DNA from: Acidobacteria bacterium 28-9
Lineage (GTDB): Bacteria > Acidobacteriota > Blastocatellia > Pyrinomonadales > Pyrinomonadaceae
DNA: 50,345 nt
Direction: 5' to 3'
Assembly (NCBI GenBank): GCA_002050355.1
Contig: MWYY01000062.1
Span: 137,247-187,591 of the forward strand
In this document: one piece after another, positions 32,332 to 41,055 of the stretch
Layout of the letters: the number at the start of each line of letters is the position of its first letter
How positions within the stretch are numbered: position 1 is the stretch's first letter
Notes under the pieces: generated by a model
Seen by the model: only the letters and a program-made list of their open reading frames with translations
Told to the model about the DNA's origin: nothing
Databases searched by the model: none
Made by a program: the position numbers and the translations under genes

Positions 32332-33255
32332 TCATTTTTTTATTAAGATTGAAATCCATTCGCCGTCGGTTTCAATTTTCAAATTTGAAATTTGAACCTT
32401 GAATTTTGAGCTTAATTCTTCTAAAACCCAATCTTTCTGTTGCTGCAAAATCCCTGACAGCAAAAGCATTCTTTTAGATTTAGCAACGAGCAGGGGCAAA
32501 AGCGGAACGATAACATCGGCGGTTAAATTCGCGCAGAGGAAATCAAATTGCGGCGTGTCTTCGTCAATCGAACCGACGTAAAATTCAATGTCGTCTACGC
32601 CGTTGAGTTCAGCGTTTTCGACAGCAATTTCAACGGATTTCACATCTATGTCGCAAGCCGAAAGTAAGTTGAGATTTTGAGGTTGAGAATTCAGAGTTAG
32701 AGATTTTTCGGCTAAATTGGACTTCAACTTTGCGGCTGCAATCGCCAAAATCCCAGTTCCCGTGCCGACATCCAGAAAACTCATATCGCTTTGATAAATC
32801 TCTCCAATGGCGTGCAAACAAAGCCGCGTCGTTTCGTGCGTTCCGGTGCCAAAAGCCATATTCGGTTCGATGCGGATAATGATTTTGTCGGTATTCTCGA
32901 CGTTTTCCCAACTCGGCGCAACGATAAATTTTCCGGTTTCCGTCGCTTTCCAATGTTTTTTCCATTCTGCGAGCCAATCTTTATTTTCAATTGCTCGCCA
33001 TTCAGTTTTTTTTATCGCGGCGCTCGAAAAACCGTAAATACGCAAAGCTGCGTTCGATTGATTTTGAACAGTTTCGCCGCTCGGCTTTTCGTTGAAATAA
33101 CCGACGATGCAAACAGTTTCGCTTTTCGCTTTACCCAAAGTATTTATTTCCGTGCCGAGCGAATCGAGTTCATTAAAGGCAAATTCGATTGCTTCTGATG
33201 CTTTGGAATCAGCCGTGATTTCGAGTGCGAACCAAAGTTTTTGATTATCGTTCAT
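32332..33255 (-). CDS. prmA: Ribosomal protein L11 methyltransferase
   Basis: PrmA methylates ribosomal protein L11 with SAM. The 307-aa protein has the N-terminal substrate-binding lobe and WLAEWKKHWKA. Its Rossmann part shows MAFGTGTHETTRLCL and motif I FLDVGTGTGILAIAAAKL. ACDIDVKSVEIAVENAELNGV and FLCANLTADVIVPLLP follow. Between AAAKL and ACDID there is an insert of about 20 residues not usual in the family, and near the C-terminus SSKFKVQISNLKI is another odd stretch; both are coded by tandem 7-nt-like repeats. The gene overlaps the kinase gene by four bases (ATGA). Confidence 0.94.
   Translation of the reverse strand: MNDNQKLWFALEITADSKASEAIEFAFNELDSLGTEINTLGKAKSETVCIVGYFNEKPSGETVQNQSNAALRIYGFSSAAIKKTEWRAIENKDWLAEWKKHWKATETGKFIVAPSWENVENTDKIIIRIEPNMAFGTGTHETTRLCLHAIGEIYQSDMSFLDVGTGTGILAIAAAKLKSNLAEKSLTLNSQPQNLNLLSACDIDVKSVEIAVENAELNGVDDIEFYVGSIDEDTPQFDFLCANLTADVIVPLLPLLVAKSKRMLLLSGILQQQKDWVLEELSSKFKVQISNLKIETDGEWISILIKK
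32373..32413. repeat. TTTGAAC-type heptad repeat inside prmA
   Basis: The stretch carries the units TTTCAAA, TTTGAAA, TTTGAACC and TTGAATTTTGAGC at about 7-bp spacing, of the same class as 6578-6650 and 40011-40046. It is read in frame as SSKFKVQISNLKI. A second insert, 32664-32700, has GTTGAGATTTTGAGGTTGAG and codes for part of the 20-residue insert after motif I. Confidence 0.6.
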
Positions 33256-36200
33256 CTGATTTTCGAGTTTATCAAATTGCTTTTCATCTCGCTTGCCGAA
33301 GAAAAACGATTTTCCGGTTTTTGTGCTAGACCTCGTCTGAAGAATTCAGCGAAAAATTCGTTTTCATCTAAAACAATTTCTCTGCTCATTGAACGTATAA
33401 TCTCTTGGTAAGTTTTGCCCGCGAAAGGCTTTTCGCCGTGTAAACATTCATAAATTATCATGCCCATCGCAAACAAATCGCTGCGTTCGTCAACCTTTTC
33501 GCCGCGCAGTTGTTCGGGCGGCATATAACCCAAAGTTCCCATAACCGTTCCCGGTACGGTTACGCTGTCGGTGAATTCATGTTCGTTAAATCTCGCAAGT
33601 CCGAAATCTAAAATACACAAACGCACCGTTTCATCTTGATTGCGCATAACGAAAATGTTGTCGGGTTTCAAATCGCGGTGAATGATTCCGGCTTTGTGCG
33701 CCGCTTCCACGCCGGCAAGAACTTGAGCAAACCACGCAACGACGGTTTCCTTATCTAACTTTCCTTTGCGCTTTAACACTTCGGATAAAGTTTCACCCGC
33801 GACGAGTTCCATCACGAGAAACGCTCCTTCGGTTGACAGAACGCCGTAATCGAAAACCGTAACGATGTTGCGGTGATTTAATTTTCCGGCAGTCTGTGCT
33901 TCGCGTTCAAAACGGCGCAAAGCATCCCGGTTTCCAAACATCGCGCCGCTCAAGATTTTGACGGCGACGGCGCGATTAAGACGCAAATCCGTCGCTTCAT
34001 AAACCGCGCCCATTCCGCCTTTGCCAAGTAGTTTTTCAAGGCGGTAACGATTTTCGATTGTGCGTTCGACGGGCAAACTGAAAGTCAGTTCGGCATTGTC
34101 TTCGTCGCATTTTTCCGCGTTTCGGTCAAAGCATTTGCCGCACGTCGGACATTCTTTCAACAGATTGATATTGCCTTCGTCAAAGCGCGCGAGAACTTCG
34201 GTTTTAATCTTGTGTTCGCGGCGCGCGCGGTCTTTCAATCCGAGATTTTCGTGGACGAGCGCGATTTGGTTGGCGAGCGTTTCTAAGAGTTCTTTGTCGC
34301 GCGTCGTGTAGGGAATCTGCGACATCTTTTCGCCCAAGGAAAAAATTCCGGCGAGTCGCCCGTCCGAGCCGTGCATCGGCACGAGCAAATTGGCATTGAT
34401 TTCGCGTAGCCAGCGTTTTTCCCGAACGGGCAAATCGTCGGTTTGGCGAGTCGGAAATTCGATTGCGCCGTGCGTCTGCTGCATAAAACGAAGCAGCGGC
34501 GATTCGGCGGCGAGTTTTAAGTTTGCGCTCGTCTCGCCGGTCGCGTAGCCCAGAGTAAAATCGCTGCTGCGGTCTTCTTGAAAAAACAGATGAACGCTCG
34601 TCGGATGCAGAGCAGATTGAATTTTACTGCTAACGAGCCGCGAGAGTTTCGGCATCGAATCGCTTTCTTTGACGGCTTCGGTCAATCCGCGCAAAATGCG
34701 TTCCTGGTTATACTGCTCGCGGAAAAAGCGTCGGTCAATCCAATCGCTGAGGCGCGAACGTATCAACAAACCAAAACCGACGGCAAGCGCGATGCAGGAA
34801 TAAAATCCGAACGAGTTGTTCAATAGAATCTCGCTCAAAGTGCGGTTTGGATTCGCTGCGATGTTCCAGATGATTCCCAGAATTGGCAGGACAAGCAACA
34901 AACGAAGCGCGTTTTTGGCAAGCAGATATTGAAGCCCGCGCCGGATGACAAAGCTGATGGGAATAACTTTGTGTCGCAGGATGGCGTATGCGACGGTGAG
35001 CGGCATTAGAAAATATAGCGATTGAGTTGCCGTGTTCAACCACGGGCTTATCTTGTTTACAAGATCAATGTTAAAAAGTTTTTCTATCAAAGTTATTGGT
35101 ACGATTAGTAAAAGAGGCACAAGACTGAAAGCAAAACCGACCAGCACCAAACGAACGCGGCGTTTGCCTGCCTTGTCCGCCCTCAAATAATTGAGCAGCA
35201 ACACCGCCAAAGTAGCGAAAAAGTAGAAAAAAATTACAGAGCTGCCGGCAGTAAAAAAGTATGAGGATTCAAAATCATCAAACTGTGTAAAGCCTTCGCG
35301 CGATAAGTGTCTTAGCGCGACACCTGGCACAAGAAAAAGTAAAGCCGGCAGGTAAATCAGCCATTCGAGATTTGGAAAACGGCGCACCAGCCGCGACCGT
35401 TCGGGAAACACGAGAGCCAGATGCAGCAGAACCACGATGCTTAGTATTAAAACAATAAAACCTACCCGCCACCAAAAAGCAAAAAACAGCGGCAGTTCGA
35501 GAATATATGACAGCGTTTTTGGCATCGCGCTCATACTCTCTGTTGCGAAAAATACAGCCACCAGCAATACCTGTTTATTGTCTGGCTTGAGCAGAAAAAT
35601 CGCCAAACCTGCAAAGAGAAACATCAGCGATAAAATAACGGGAAGATAAAACTGAAGGGCATCGGCAAAATCAGTAAATCTCGAATGAGCGACGAGTTCA
35701 ACTTCGCGCAACTCCGCTTCATTATTACGTTTAAGTTGCAAAGTGTATGGCTCGCCCGGTTTTGTTCGCTCGAAAACCAAGTATAGATTCCGGTTATTTA
35801 TCGGCTCGTTGTTTATACTCACCAGTTCATCACCGGCTTTTATTCGGTCGGCGACATCCGGCGTAACCGAAATGACGACAAACCGCTTATCTTCCCAATC
35901 CACAGTCCATTCCGGCGCACTGCTGACGACCGAGATTTGCTGAACAAGGTTAATAACGCACCATCCGGCGACAAAAGCGAAAAATAGACAAACGAGCGCA
36001 AACCGCAGACGGCTTGGGCGGAGCGCATTTTCGTCCGGCGCGGCTGGCGGTTCATCTGCTTCATCATTATGCGATTTATCTTGCAAAATCTTTGTCGGTT
36101 CGTTTTCAAATTCGGTTTTGTGGTTGGTTTGAGGCTCGCCTGCGGGTGCGGCAAATTTGCGCGTCGGCTCATCTATTGCCTCGTTTGTGAGCGCGTCGGA

Positions 36201-36305
36201 GCGCAGAAGCGTTTTGTCTTCGGTAGGAACTGCGTTTTGTATCGCAGTTTCAGGTTCGTTTGAAATGCCGGAATTTTGAATGTCCGGTTCGTCTTTGTCC
36301 GTCAT
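33252..36305 (-). CDS. Composite PDZ / multi-TM / GAF / Ser-Thr kinase protein
   Basis: In 1017 aa the order is: acidic disordered tail (1-98), TM (about 101-124), PDZ-like domain (about 140-205, VTPDVADRIKAGDELVSINNEPI), a block of about seven or eight TM helices (215-515), GAF-like domain (540-695), and a small Cys cluster C719, C722, C725, C733. The C-terminal protein kinase (753-1013) has GKGGMG (761-766), K783, HRDLKPDN (876-883), DFGLA (900-904) and GTLGYMPPEQL. All catalytic residues seem present. The membrane block resembles the sensor part of some bacterial histidine kinases. It could couple a membrane or extracytoplasmic signal to Ser/Thr phosphorylation. prmA overlaps its end. Confidence 0.88.
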   Translation of the reverse strand: MTDKDEPDIQNSGISNEPETAIQNAVPTEDKTLLRSDALTNEAIDEPTRKFAAPAGEPQTNHKTEFENEPTKILQDKSHNDEADEPPAAPDENALRPSRLRFALVCLFFAFVAGWCVINLVQQISVVSSAPEWTVDWEDKRFVVISVTPDVADRIKAGDELVSINNEPINNRNLYLVFERTKPGEPYTLQLKRNNEAELREVELVAHSRFTDFADALQFYLPVILSLMFLFAGLAIFLLKPDNKQVLLVAVFFATESMSAMPKTLSYILELPLFFAFWWRVGFIVLILSIVVLLHLALVFPERSRLVRRFPNLEWLIYLPALLFLVPGVALRHLSREGFTQFDDFESSYFFTAGSSVIFFYFFATLAVLLLNYLRADKAGKRRVRLVLVGFAFSLVPLLLIVPITLIEKLFNIDLVNKISPWLNTATQSLYFLMPLTVAYAILRHKVIPISFVIRRGLQYLLAKNALRLLLVLPILGIIWNIAANPNRTLSEILLNNSFGFYSCIALAVGFGLLIRSRLSDWIDRRFFREQYNQERILRGLTEAVKESDSMPKLSRLVSSKIQSALHPTSVHLFFQEDRSSDFTLGYATGETSANLKLAAESPLLRFMQQTHGAIEFPTRQTDDLPVREKRWLREINANLLVPMHGSDGRLAGIFSLGEKMSQIPYTTRDKELLETLANQIALVHENLGLKDRARREHKIKTEVLARFDEGNINLLKECPTCGKCFDRNAEKCDEDNAELTFSLPVERTIENRYRLEKLLGKGGMGAVYEATDLRLNRAVAVKILSGAMFGNRDALRRFEREAQTAGKLNHRNIVTVFDYGVLSTEGAFLVMELVAGETLSEVLKRKGKLDKETVVAWFAQVLAGVEAAHKAGIIHRDLKPDNIFVMRNQDETVRLCILDFGLARFNEHEFTDSVTVPGTVMGTLGYMPPEQLRGEKVDERSDLFAMGMIIYECLHGEKPFAGKTYQEIIRSMSREIVLDENEFFAEFFRRGLAQKPENRFSSASEMKSNLINSKIR

Positions 36306-36390
36306 TCTGCCGCTTTTAATCGTTTGGATTTTATCGAACTACATTTTCGATACGCATTACTAACTTTTTTCGTCCCGCTTGATTTGCAGA

Positions 36391-37293
36391 TTACTCTATA
36401 ATTCCCATTTCGTCTAAATTTTGCTCGCGGTTGCGCCAATCTTCGACGACTTTGACAAAAAGCTGCAGGAAAACCTTTTTGCCCAGAAGTTTTTCGATAT
36501 CGTAACGGGCTTCCGTGCCGATTGTTTTTAGTTTTATGCCGCCTTTGCCGATGATAATTCCTTTTTGCGAGCTTCTTTCGACAAAAATCGCACAAAAAAT
36601 TTCGATTCTTGTCGGGTCTGATTCATCGAATTTTTCGGTTACGACGGCTGTTACATAAGGAATTTCGTCGCCCGTCGTTTGCAGAATTTTCTCGCGCACC
36701 ATCTCCGCAACCAGCGTTCGCAAAGGTTGGTCGGTCATTTCGTCCGCCGCAAAAATCGGTTCGCTTTCCGGTAAATGTTTAGTTATTTGCCTTAAAAGAT
36801 TGTCAATTGCTTCGCCTTTGAGCGCGGAAATCGGCACGATTTCCTCGAAATCGTATTCCTTCGAATAAAATTCGATAAGCGGCAATAATTCTTTTTTGTC
36901 TTTGATTTTATCAATTTTGTTGAGAATAAGAACGGCGGGTTTTTCGGATTGTTTAATCAAATCAAGCACAAAGCGGTCGCCGTTGCCGGTTGAAACCGAA
37001 GCGTCTCTTAATAAAACGATGACATCAACCGACAAAATCGCGTCGTGAACGGCGGACATCATTCGGCGGTTCAATAAAAAACCGGGTTTATGGACGCCGG
37101 GCGTGTCAATAAAAACGATTTGCCCTTCATCCAAGGTAACAATTCCTTTGATTTTATGTCGCGTGGTTTGCGGTTTGTTAGAAACGGCGGCAATTTTTTC
37201 GCCGACAAGAAAGTTTAAAAGCGTAGATTTTCCAGCGTTCGGGCGACCGATTAGAGCCACGTAACCGCTGCGGAAACAATTATCATTTATCAT
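36391..37293 (-). CDS. era: GTPase Era
   Basis: Era is essential for 30S subunit maturation and binds 16S rRNA. The 300-aa protein has GRPNAGKST (16-24), the PQTTRHKIKG effector segment, DTPG (63-66), NKIDKI, then a KH domain with SQKGIIIGKGGIKLKTIGTEAR and the C-terminal VKVVEDWRN. The first residues MINDN are coded by the AAATGAT heptad repeat before the gene, and no separate Shine-Dalgarno is visible; the first conserved residue is at about SGYVALIGRPN, so the start could also be slightly different. Confidence 0.96.
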   Translation of the reverse strand: MINDNCFRSGYVALIGRPNAGKSTLLNFLVGEKIAAVSNKPQTTRHKIKGIVTLDEGQIVFIDTPGVHKPGFLLNRRMMSAVHDAILSVDVIVLLRDASVSTGNGDRFVLDLIKQSEKPAVLILNKIDKIKDKKELLPLIEFYSKEYDFEEIVPISALKGEAIDNLLRQITKHLPESEPIFAADEMTDQPLRTLVAEMVREKILQTTGDEIPYVTAVVTEKFDESDPTRIEIFCAIFVERSSQKGIIIGKGGIKLKTIGTEARYDIEKLLGKKVFLQLFVKVVEDWRNREQNLDEMGIIE

Positions 37294-37365
37294 TTAATTT
37301 ATCATTTACCATTTATCCGTAGAGACAAAATTAAATAATAAATGATAAATGATAAATGATAAATG
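37280..37365. repeat. Inverted AAATGAT heptad arrays between era and its upstream neighbour
   Basis: The right array (37333-37365) has AAATGAT in tandem three times or more. The left array (37280-37316) has the reverse complement ATCATTT in about four copies. Together they can make a long stem with a loop of about 16 nt (CCGTAGAGACAAAATT). The left array overlaps the era start, and the right one ends at the stop of the 620-aa gene. The shorter form AAATGATAAATGAT also spans the mnmA/cyclo-ligase overlap at 48800-48825. Confidence 0.75.
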
Positions 37366-39228
37366 TTATTGCTGTTTTTTGAGCAGTCTTTCGCGGGCTT
37401 CGACAGCATCTTTATATGCGCTGTTCGGCACATCACCGATTTTAATGGCGACTTCGTAAATTTTTACGGCATATTCGCTTTCTCCGTAATGCTCGTAAAT
37501 TCTCGCCAGCCCTACATAAGAAAGAGAAATTAAGGCGCGCGCCGTGTTAGCCGTATCTTTATTCGGCGAATTGATATTAATTAAATCTGCGGCACTGACC
37601 GAATCAATTTTAGCCGTTGCGGAGCGGATAACATTTTCGTAAGCGACTTTGGCGTCCAGCAAACGCTGTTTTGTTTCGACTTCGCTTGCACCTTCGGCAG
37701 AAAGGCTGGCGTTGCGTCCGAGCGCGTAATAAATGCGCGACGCGTCGTTCGGATTGGCGTCGAGAAGCTGTTTAAGTTGAATTTCGGCTTGCGGGTAACT
37801 TTTAGCTTGAATAATTTTTTCGATGTCGAGCAGTTTTTTTGTTGTCGTATTTTCTATTGTAACGATTTCAACATCACCCACATTTTTTCGTGCCGCGCGT
37901 GCTGCAATTGCACGCTGCCGGGCGTCAGCAAATTGCGCGTAACGGTTTGCTTCTTTCGCGGCGTCGAGCGACAAAATCATTTCGCGGAACGAGCTGGCAA
38001 TATCAAAGCCGGAATTTTCCAAACCTTTTAACTGCTCTGCAAAATAAAATGACAAAACCGCTCCCTTTTCGTAGGCTTCCGATAACTGCAGAGCCGTTTC
38101 GTCTGTCAGAGATTTTTTATACGAATCGAGTTCGGCGGAAACCTTTCGTTTTTCGGCGTCCGTTTTCATCAAATCAATTTTGCGGCGGGCTTGCGCGGTC
38201 GCAAACTGCGTTTTCTTATACTCGATTTCGCGGGCGTCAACTGCTGAAACGAGTGAGCGCGAAACAGCCAGAAAAGCGTCGGGCGAGAGCGTTACGTCTT
38301 CAATTCGCAAGTCTTTATTTTTCGCCTTCTCCCTTGCATACAAAGATTGTTTAAGGTCAGCAAGAAGTTTTTTGATTCCTTCGTTTGAAGCAAAAATGTC
38401 TTTGGCGTTGTTCAAAACAAGCGGGTCAAGCACGAATTGCAGATAAGCACGGCGAACTTCCGACCTGCTCAAATTGGTTTCTATCGGAACAACTGCAAAA
38501 TAATCATCCGCAATGTTTAAGAAATTGACTGTTCCTTTCGGTGTAAGCATTTCCGGCACAATGAAAAACCGGCGCGCGCGTTCGCGGACTTCTATTTTCT
38601 GTATTGTGGATTTTTTATTATTTGTCGTTTGTGATTCGGTTTTGATTCGTTCGATAAAATTCAGCTGCGGTTTCGTATGCAGATAATCGAGCAGTTCGCT
38701 GACCATTTCGACGGCTGAACGCCTTATTCGCGCGTCTTCGATTTGGTAAATTTTGACGTATTCGTCAATCTTCGCAGCAGTCAAGCGACGGTAAAATTCG
38801 CGCACAAGCGGCGCGTAATCAAGCACTTCCAACAAATTGCCGGGCAAATCCGTCGTGCGCATCGGGTCTGACAAATCCGGCGCAGGCGATAGACTGTAAG
38901 CCATTGAAACGAAAGGCGAGATTAATTCAGCCTGGGATTGATTCGGATGGCGACGTTTGTATTGGTCAACAAACGTTTTTATTTTTTGGCGAAGTTCGGG
39001 ATTTAAAGTTTGTAAATCCGCTCTCAACTGCTGACGAAATTTCACACCTTTTGCCGTCAAAGGCGTTTCAACTTCGGCGGCTTCAAGCGAAGCCAGTACC
39101 GCAATCAGGCGTCTATCGGGTTCAATTCTGACACCGTAATTCGTCAAATCGAAATTTGAGGAAGCGCTTTGAGCGAGAATATTGTTTGAAAAAACTAGAA
39201 TTAAAACAAAAAATAAAACTTTTTTCAT
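37366..39228 (-). CDS. Secreted helical protein with TPR-like C-terminal part, unknown
   Basis: I do not recognise the family. The 620-aa protein has a signal peptide (MKKVLFFVLILVFSNNILAQ). It is largely helical with long stretches such as FVSMAYSLSPAPDLSDPMRTTD and REFYRRLTAAKIDEYVKIYQIEDARIRR. A coiled-coil region (about 345-400) is rich in Lys/Glu. The end (about 475-620) has TPR-like units (YPQAEIQLKQLLDANPNDASRIYYALGRNASLS, VGLARIYEHYGESEYAVKIYEVAIKIGD). It may be exported to the periplasm or outside and act as a scaffold. The upstream promoter region is 185 bp long. Confidence 0.65.
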   Translation of the reverse strand: MKKVLFFVLILVFSNNILAQSASSNFDLTNYGVRIEPDRRLIAVLASLEAAEVETPLTAKGVKFRQQLRADLQTLNPELRQKIKTFVDQYKRRHPNQSQAELISPFVSMAYSLSPAPDLSDPMRTTDLPGNLLEVLDYAPLVREFYRRLTAAKIDEYVKIYQIEDARIRRSAVEMVSELLDYLHTKPQLNFIERIKTESQTTNNKKSTIQKIEVRERARRFFIVPEMLTPKGTVNFLNIADDYFAVVPIETNLSRSEVRRAYLQFVLDPLVLNNAKDIFASNEGIKKLLADLKQSLYAREKAKNKDLRIEDVTLSPDAFLAVSRSLVSAVDAREIEYKKTQFATAQARRKIDLMKTDAEKRKVSAELDSYKKSLTDETALQLSEAYEKGAVLSFYFAEQLKGLENSGFDIASSFREMILSLDAAKEANRYAQFADARQRAIAARAARKNVGDVEIVTIENTTTKKLLDIEKIIQAKSYPQAEIQLKQLLDANPNDASRIYYALGRNASLSAEGASEVETKQRLLDAKVAYENVIRSATAKIDSVSAADLININSPNKDTANTARALISLSYVGLARIYEHYGESEYAVKIYEVAIKIGDVPNSAYKDAVEARERLLKKQQ

Positions 39229-39413
39229 TGTATTTTTGGTTGAAGATTAAGAAAGCGAAAGACGTATTATAGGCAAAGGAAGAGGGGAATTATCAAAAAT
39301 ATCTTTGCATATTCCGCGTCCTTCACTTTCTAAAAGATGCTTTACGGCTGATTATAGATGTCTTTGAAACGGTTTGAAAACGCTCAAACTAAATTTGAAA
39401 AACCGTGATTAAA

Positions 39414-41006
39414 TCACTTAACTTTCAATAAAACAATCGCCAATTCGCCGTTATCGCCTAAAATTTCTGCCTCGACCAAATCGCTTTCGGTTAATTGATT
39501 TATATATTCAAGCGGCGTCAAAACTAACGCATCTTTTGCGCCTTCGCGCTTGATTTCTTCGAGCATTTCCGTAACCGCAAAAAAACGTCTCTGTTTTCCG
39601 TCTGCGCCACGCACAAGCCTTTCTGCACCGTAAAATTCGGCATTGTGCGAGATTGTATTGAAACTTAAAATCTTTTTGGATGTGTAACCTTGCCTGTCGG
39701 CACTTTCGACTAAAGTTTTAATAGTTTCGCCTCGCGCATAATTTATCACAAAAAACTGTAAAGCAATGATAACAAAAGCGAAGGTTGCAAACGCGACCGC
39801 TTGCAAAGCAACTTCACGCCTTCGATTATTTTCCGCGAAACGCGAAACGTAGTCCGCCGTTAAAATAAGCGCGGCGGGTAAAGCGGGCAGAATGTAACCG
39901 GGAAGTTTCGAACCGGAAAACGAAAAGAAAACAAGCGGAATAAGCAGCCAGCAAAAGGAGAAAGAGAGAAGAGGAGAATCAGAAATACGAAACAAAGAAG
40001 AAGCATTTCGACTTTGAACTTTGAGCTTTGAACTTTGAACCTTTACGAAATCCCAGACCGAAGCCAGAAAAAACGGCAGCCAGGGCAGTGTCATCAATGG
40101 CAGTACAAACCAGAAAAACCAAAACGGCTGCGGATGCTGATATTTGTTTGAGGTATAGCGTTGAAAATGATGCTGTATAAAAAATTCATTAACAAAATTC
40201 CAACCGTTTTGCCGATACATCGGCGCATACCAAACGGCGGCGACTAGAAGGCTGAAAATTGTTCCCCAAAATAAACTGAAAATGAATGTTTTCGACGGCA
40301 ATTTCCGCCTTAACAGATAATAAACAGCGACGATTGCAAATGGAAAAACGATGCCGACAAGACCTTTGGCAAGCAAGCCCAGACCGATAAAAAAGTAAAA
40401 AGCGATGAGCGGTAGTTGGTAAGTTGAAAAAGATTTTTTTGTTGATTGGTCAAAGATGAAAAAACTAATTAGCGAAGCCGTAATCGGAAAGGTCAAAATA
40501 ATATCGAAACTTGCGCCGCGCGAAAAAACCAAAAGTCCGATAGATGAAGCAGAAATCAAGAAAAGCCAGTTTGCGAAATTACTTGCCACAGAGTTTACAG
40601 AGGAACTTTTTATATTTCCAACTTTTCTGTGTTTCTCCGTATTCTCTGTGACTAATCTTCTTCCCAGAAACCACAACGAAAAAACAGTCAAAAGCCCGCA
40701 AATGGCTGAGCCGAAACGTGCCGCAAATTCAGAAACGCCGAAAATTTTATAAGAAACTATTTGTAGCCAATACAGCAGCACAGGCTTTTCAAACCAGTTA
40801 AAACCGCCCAGAGTTGGCGTAACCCAATCATTTCGCTCCAACATTTCACGCGCGACCTGTGCGTAACGTGACTCATCAGGACCCAAAAGCGGAATCGAGC
40901 CGAGCGCGAAAAAATAAACGAAAACAACGACGAGCGCAAAAATAATCCAAACGATTTGGTCTTTGTTCTTCGGTCTTCTGACTTCAGCTTTTGTCATTTG
41001 TTTCAT
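39414..41006 (-). CDS. ArnT-like GT39/GT83-family glycosyltransferase
   Basis: The 530-aa integral membrane protein has about 11-12 TM helices. The early extracytoplasmic loop is GPDESRYAQVAREMLERNDWVTPTLGGFNWFEKPVLLYWLQ, the catalytic Asp-Glu motif region of ArnT/PMT-like enzymes that use polyprenyl-phosphate sugars. Two insertions differ from the family. One is TENTEKHRKVGNIKSSSVNSVASNFA after the fourth segment, coded by CTCTGTG boxes. The other, VKVQSSKLKVQSRN in a cytoplasmic loop, is coded by TTTGAAC heptads. Both keep the frame and stay outside TM helices. It is divergent from the oxidoreductase gene at 41056; possible targets are lipid A or surface glycans. Confidence 0.85.
   Translation of the reverse strand: MKQMTKAEVRRPKNKDQIVWIIFALVVVFVYFFALGSIPLLGPDESRYAQVAREMLERNDWVTPTLGGFNWFEKPVLLYWLQIVSYKIFGVSEFAARFGSAICGLLTVFSLWFLGRRLVTENTEKHRKVGNIKSSSVNSVASNFANWLFLISASSIGLLVFSRGASFDIILTFPITASLISFFIFDQSTKKSFSTYQLPLIAFYFFIGLGLLAKGLVGIVFPFAIVAVYYLLRRKLPSKTFIFSLFWGTIFSLLVAAVWYAPMYRQNGWNFVNEFFIQHHFQRYTSNKYQHPQPFWFFWFVLPLMTLPWLPFFLASVWDFVKVQSSKLKVQSRNASSLFRISDSPLLSFSFCWLLIPLVFFSFSGSKLPGYILPALPAALILTADYVSRFAENNRRREVALQAVAFATFAFVIIALQFFVINYARGETIKTLVESADRQGYTSKKILSFNTISHNAEFYGAERLVRGADGKQRRFFAVTEMLEEIKREGAKDALVLTPLEYINQLTESDLVEAEILGDNGELAIVLLKVK
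40011..40046. repeat. TTTGAAC heptad array inside the ArnT-like gene
   Basis: The units ACTTTGA, ACTTTGA, GCTTTGA, ACTTTGA, ACCTTTA run without gaps. Because 7 nt is not a multiple of 3, three units make a 7-residue peptide repeat: VQSSKLK-VQS on the minus strand. The same repeat lies between genes at 6578-6650. Confidence 0.75.
40585..40652. repeat. CTCTGTG-type interspersed repeat inside the ArnT-like gene
   Basis: GCCACAGAGTTTACAGAGGAAC and TTTCTGTGTTTCTCCGTATTCTCTGTGAC form the two halves of a repeat with CTCTGTG boxes in both directions, a repeat type usually found between genes. Here it is coded in frame as a hydrophilic loop between two membrane helices. Confidence 0.65.
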
Positions 41007-41055
41007 CTTGGCGGAAAATGTTAAGTATTGCCGAAATAAGTTTTACATTCAAATT

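Noticed and set aside
36302..36595. A 97-aa minus-strand frame across the end of era
   Set aside because: Out of frame with era, which is well supported to its stop; no recognisable content.
37280..37365. CRISPR array
   Set aside because: The repeats are 7-nt tandem units without spacers and in inverted pairs; no cas genes are present. No CRISPR array was seen in the window.
40963..41055. Upstream extension of the oxidoreductase gene
   Set aside because: The extra 31 residues overlap the divergent glycosyltransferase start and are unlike the family; the ATG at 41056 leads straight into the Rossmann fold.
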